Of a stretch of DNA of 64,000 nucleotides, positions 61,980-64,000 are shown in pieces. The DNA lies in NCBI RefSeq assembly GCF_029894425.1, contig NZ_JARXYJ010000001.1, forward strand, positions 8,948,501 through 9,012,500. Reading direction: 5' to 3'. Made by a program: the position numbers and the translations under genes. Below the pieces are notes generated by a model. The model saw only the letters and a list, made by a program, of their open reading frames with translations, searched no databases and was not told where the DNA came from. This DNA comes from Streptomyces sp. SAI-127. Lineage in GTDB: Bacteria; Actinomycetota; Actinomycetes; Streptomycetales; Streptomycetaceae. Position 1 is the first letter of the stretch, and each line of letters opens with the position of its first letter.

Positions 61980-63436
61980 GGAAGCGCCGGCTGCGGGGCC
62001 TGCGGGCCCGCCTGGTGGTGGCCTTCGGGCTCGTCGCCGCCGTCGCGGCCATCACGACCGGGGCCCTGACCTTCCGCGAGGCGCGCACCGGAGTCCTCCA
62101 GCAGAGCCAGGACGCCACCATCAGACAACTGCGGGCCCAGCTCAACCAACATGCCACCGAACTCGCCGTGCCCCCCGAGGAATCGGCGCTGCGGGAGTTC
62201 GCGCAGGACGTGGCGGCCACCGAGTCGCAGGGCAGCTGGCGGGTGCTGGTGACCTACGGGGACCTCAGCGGCTCCTCCGCCCCGGGAGACCCCTTCAGCG
62301 AGGTGACGCCCGCCCTGCGGAAGGCCGTCGGATCCAGCCGGGCCACCGTCTTCCAGCGCGTGCGCGGCGAGGGGCGCACCTCCCTCGTCGTCGGCATGTC
62401 GATCCTCTTCGGCGGCCGGGACACCGCCGCCACGGTCACCGGGGTCCACGTCTTCCTCGTCGTTCCGCAGACCACGGAACAGGCGTACGTCGACGCCCTG
62501 GTCACCGCTGTCGAACGGGCCATGGTGGCGGCGCTCGCACTCGCTGTCGTGCTCGCGCTCCTCGCCGCCCGCGGGGTGCTGGTGCCGGTGCGGAAGCTGC
62601 GGTTCGCCACCCGCAGGATCGCCGAAGGGCGCCTGGACACCCGGCTCGCGGTCAACGGCTCCGACGAACTCGCCGATCTGTCCCACACGTTCAACGAGAC
62701 GGCCGCCGCCCTGGAGACGTCGGTGGCCGAACTGCGCGAGATGGAGGCCCGGGCCCGCCGCTTCGCAGCCGACGTCTCGCACGAACTGCGCACCCCGCTC
62801 GCCGCCATGTCCGCCGTCACCGACGTTCTCGACGAGGACGCCGCCCGGCTGGACCCGGACACGGCCACCGCGGTCAGGCTCATCAGCGAGGAGACCGTGA
62901 AACTCGCCCGTCTCGTCGACGACTTGATGGAGATCTCCCGGTTCGACGCGGGCGCGGCGGTGCTGCACCTGGACGAGATCGACCTCGCCGAGTCGATCCG
63001 GCGCACCCTCGCCTCCCGAGGCTGGACGGACACGGTGGCAACCGAGCTGCCGCCGCCGCACGCGGTACGCGGACGCGTCGACCCGCGCCGACTCGACGTG
63101 GTCGTCGCCAACCTGGTCGGCAACGCGCTCAAGCACGGCGACCGCCCGGTACAGGTGCGCCTGAGCGGCGGCGACGCAGTGGCCGTCATCGAGGTACGGG
63201 ACAGCGGCCCCGGCATCCCCCCCGACGTCCTGCCCCATGTCTTCGAGCGGTTCTACAAGTCGGACACCGCCCGGATCCGCTCCGAGGGCAGCGGCCTCGG
63301 TCTGTCCATCACCGCCGAGAACGTCCGCATCCACGGCGGCACCGTCCGCGCGGCCAACCACCCGGCGGGCGGGGCCGTCTTCACCGTAGAACTTCCGCTG
63401 TGGCGGGACGAGTCGCCCGAGGAGAACCCGTCATGA
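61976..63436 (+). CDS. Two-component sensor histidine kinase
   Basis: 486 residues. Two membrane helices (about 12-32 and 180-200) enclose a 145-residue extracellular sensor domain. HAMP at 200-255 (KLRFATRRIAEGRLDTRLAV), H-box DVSHELRTPLAAMSAV, N-box VVANLVGNALKHGD, D/F-box RDSGPGIPPDVLPHVFERFY and G-box GSGLGLSI. GTG start overlapping the regulator stop, tightly coupled. Next gene also overlaps (ATGA), so regulator, kinase and lipoprotein form one operon. Confidence 0.96.
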   Translation: MRKRRLRGLRARLVVAFGLVAAVAAITTGALTFREARTGVLQQSQDATIRQLRAQLNQHATELAVPPEESALREFAQDVAATESQGSWRVLVTYGDLSGSSAPGDPFSEVTPALRKAVGSSRATVFQRVRGEGRTSLVVGMSILFGGRDTAATVTGVHVFLVVPQTTEQAYVDALVTAVERAMVAALALAVVLALLAARGVLVPVRKLRFATRRIAEGRLDTRLAVNGSDELADLSHTFNETAAALETSVAELREMEARARRFAADVSHELRTPLAAMSAVTDVLDEDAARLDPDTATAVRLISEETVKLARLVDDLMEISRFDAGAAVLHLDEIDLAESIRRTLASRGWTDTVATELPPPHAVRGRVDPRRLDVVVANLVGNALKHGDRPVQVRLSGGDAVAVIEVRDSGPGIPPDVLPHVFERFYKSDTARIRSEGSGLGLSITAENVRIHGGTVRAANHPAGGAVFTVELPLWRDESPEENPS

Positions 63437-63981
63437 AGGCCCTGCGCGGCGTCCCGCTGCTGACGCTCCTCGCGCTCACCTCCTGCGGGATCCCCGCGAC
63501 CGGAGTGGTGGAGGCCGGCGGTCCCGCGAGCGGGACCCTCCCGATGACGCCGGTCTACTTCGTCGAGAACGGCGCACTCGTCGCGACGCGCCGCACGACC
63601 ACGCGGCCCGGTGACCCCGAAGCGGCGCTACGCCTGCTGATGGCCGGTCCGCTGGCCGGGGAGGGACGCCTGGACGGCCTCTCCTCCGAGGTACCGGGCG
63701 TGCCGACCGCCATGGCACTCCCGCCCGCCACCGACGAGCCCGGGAACCCCGACCCGCCCGCGCCGGACACCCCGACGGTGACGGTGAAGGGGGACGCGAT
63801 GACGATCCGGCTCCCCCCGGGCATGGACAAGTTGAGCGACATCGGGGTACGGCAGATGGTCTGCACGGCCGCCGCCGCCTACCGCCTCACGCGTCCGTCC
63901 GACGCCACGGTCACCGCCGAAGTGACCGACGGCGGCGGGCGGCGGGTCACGGCGTCGGACGAGGGCTGCCCCGACCGGTGA
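63433..63981 (+). CDS. Lipoprotein of two-component operon, GerMN-like
   Basis: 182 residues. Lipobox LTSC (residues 15-18) after a short signal (MKALRGVPLLTLLALTSC). The region VYFVENGALVATRR followed by RPGDPEAALRLLMAGPLAGE resembles the GerMN domain of LpqB-type lipoproteins. It overlaps the kinase stop by ATGA and has GAGGAG upstream, so it is coexpressed. By analogy with CseA of the CseABC system it may modulate the sensor from outside; that is inference. It is complete; 19 bases remain to the window end. Confidence 0.88.
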   Translation: MKALRGVPLLTLLALTSCGIPATGVVEAGGPASGTLPMTPVYFVENGALVATRRTTTRPGDPEAALRLLMAGPLAGEGRLDGLSSEVPGVPTAMALPPATDEPGNPDPPAPDTPTVTVKGDAMTIRLPPGMDKLSDIGVRQMVCTAAAAYRLTRPSDATVTAEVTDGGGRRVTASDEGCPDR

Positions 63982-64000
63982 GGAGGCTCCCCGCGCCGGA

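Overview
The window is high-GC actinobacterial chromosome, almost certainly Streptomyces. Codon third positions are strongly G/C. The xylose isomerase has the 388-residue length and motifs of the Streptomyces enzyme. A cvn-type conservon, streptogrisin-like protease, DUF5709 and DUF6397 proteins and XRE/DUF5753 regulator are Streptomyces hallmarks, and TTA codons (the bldA signal) occur in three genes. I see no rRNA, tRNA, CRISPR array, insertion sequence, phage or integration site.

Layout. 0.1-4.1 kb: xylose catabolism, with xylB and a ROK regulator divergent from xylA. 4.3-9.1 kb: a proline-rich membrane protein, a secreted phytase-like esterase, then a TetR regulator divergent from a patatin lipase and a P450, with two operator-like palindromes between. 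9.1-13.2 kb: a coupled SNF2 helicase / SWIM zinc-finger pair. 13.4-17.9 kb: fatty-acid desaturase, small membrane and hypothetical proteins, FAD oxidoreductase. 17.9-20.0 kb: PadR regulator divergent from an alpha/beta hydrolase, and a methyltransferase. 20.1-26.1 kb: MHYT membrane sensor, a conservon (histidine-kinase-like, roadblock, DUF742, small GTPase-like), an F420-type flavin enzyme and a second roadblock copy. 26.3-32.3 kb: DUF6397, TesB thioesterase, Ski2-like helicase, membrane hydrolase, ribosomal protein bL31 type B, DUF5709. 32.6-36.2 kb: a heterodimeric ABC exporter whose degeneration is complementary between the two halves. 36.4-43.7 kb: YkuD-like lipoprotein, PNGase A-like amidase, DctA symporter, MarR divergent from a homodimer-type ABC exporter, MltG-like transglycosylase. 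43.7-47.9 kb: a sulfonate-type ABC operon with a flavin monooxygenase-like gene, headed by a cysteine-containing leader peptide not resolvable by ordinary ORF length limits. 48.0-54.9 kb: YjbQ, then secreted hydrolases (polysaccharide lyase-like, PHB depolymerase-like, another esterase, streptogrisin-like protease) and a lactate-type MFS permease. 55.0-61.2 kb: XRE/DUF5753 regulator, SAM methyltransferase, a frameshifted S8 protease and a DUF3152 metalloprotease-like protein. 61.3-64.0 kb: a two-component system with a lipoprotein.

The most notable observations are the leader peptide plus attenuator in front of the sulfonate operon, the one-live-site/one-dead-site ABC exporter, the three TTA-containing genes clustered in the secreted-enzyme half, the single-base frameshift in the S8 protease, the conservon whose last gene is separated by a hairpin-containing spacer, and short tandem repeats that carry or abut ribosome binding sites (xylB and the PHB depolymerase). 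I found no wholly new defence or biosynthetic system; the novelty here is mainly regulatory and architectural.
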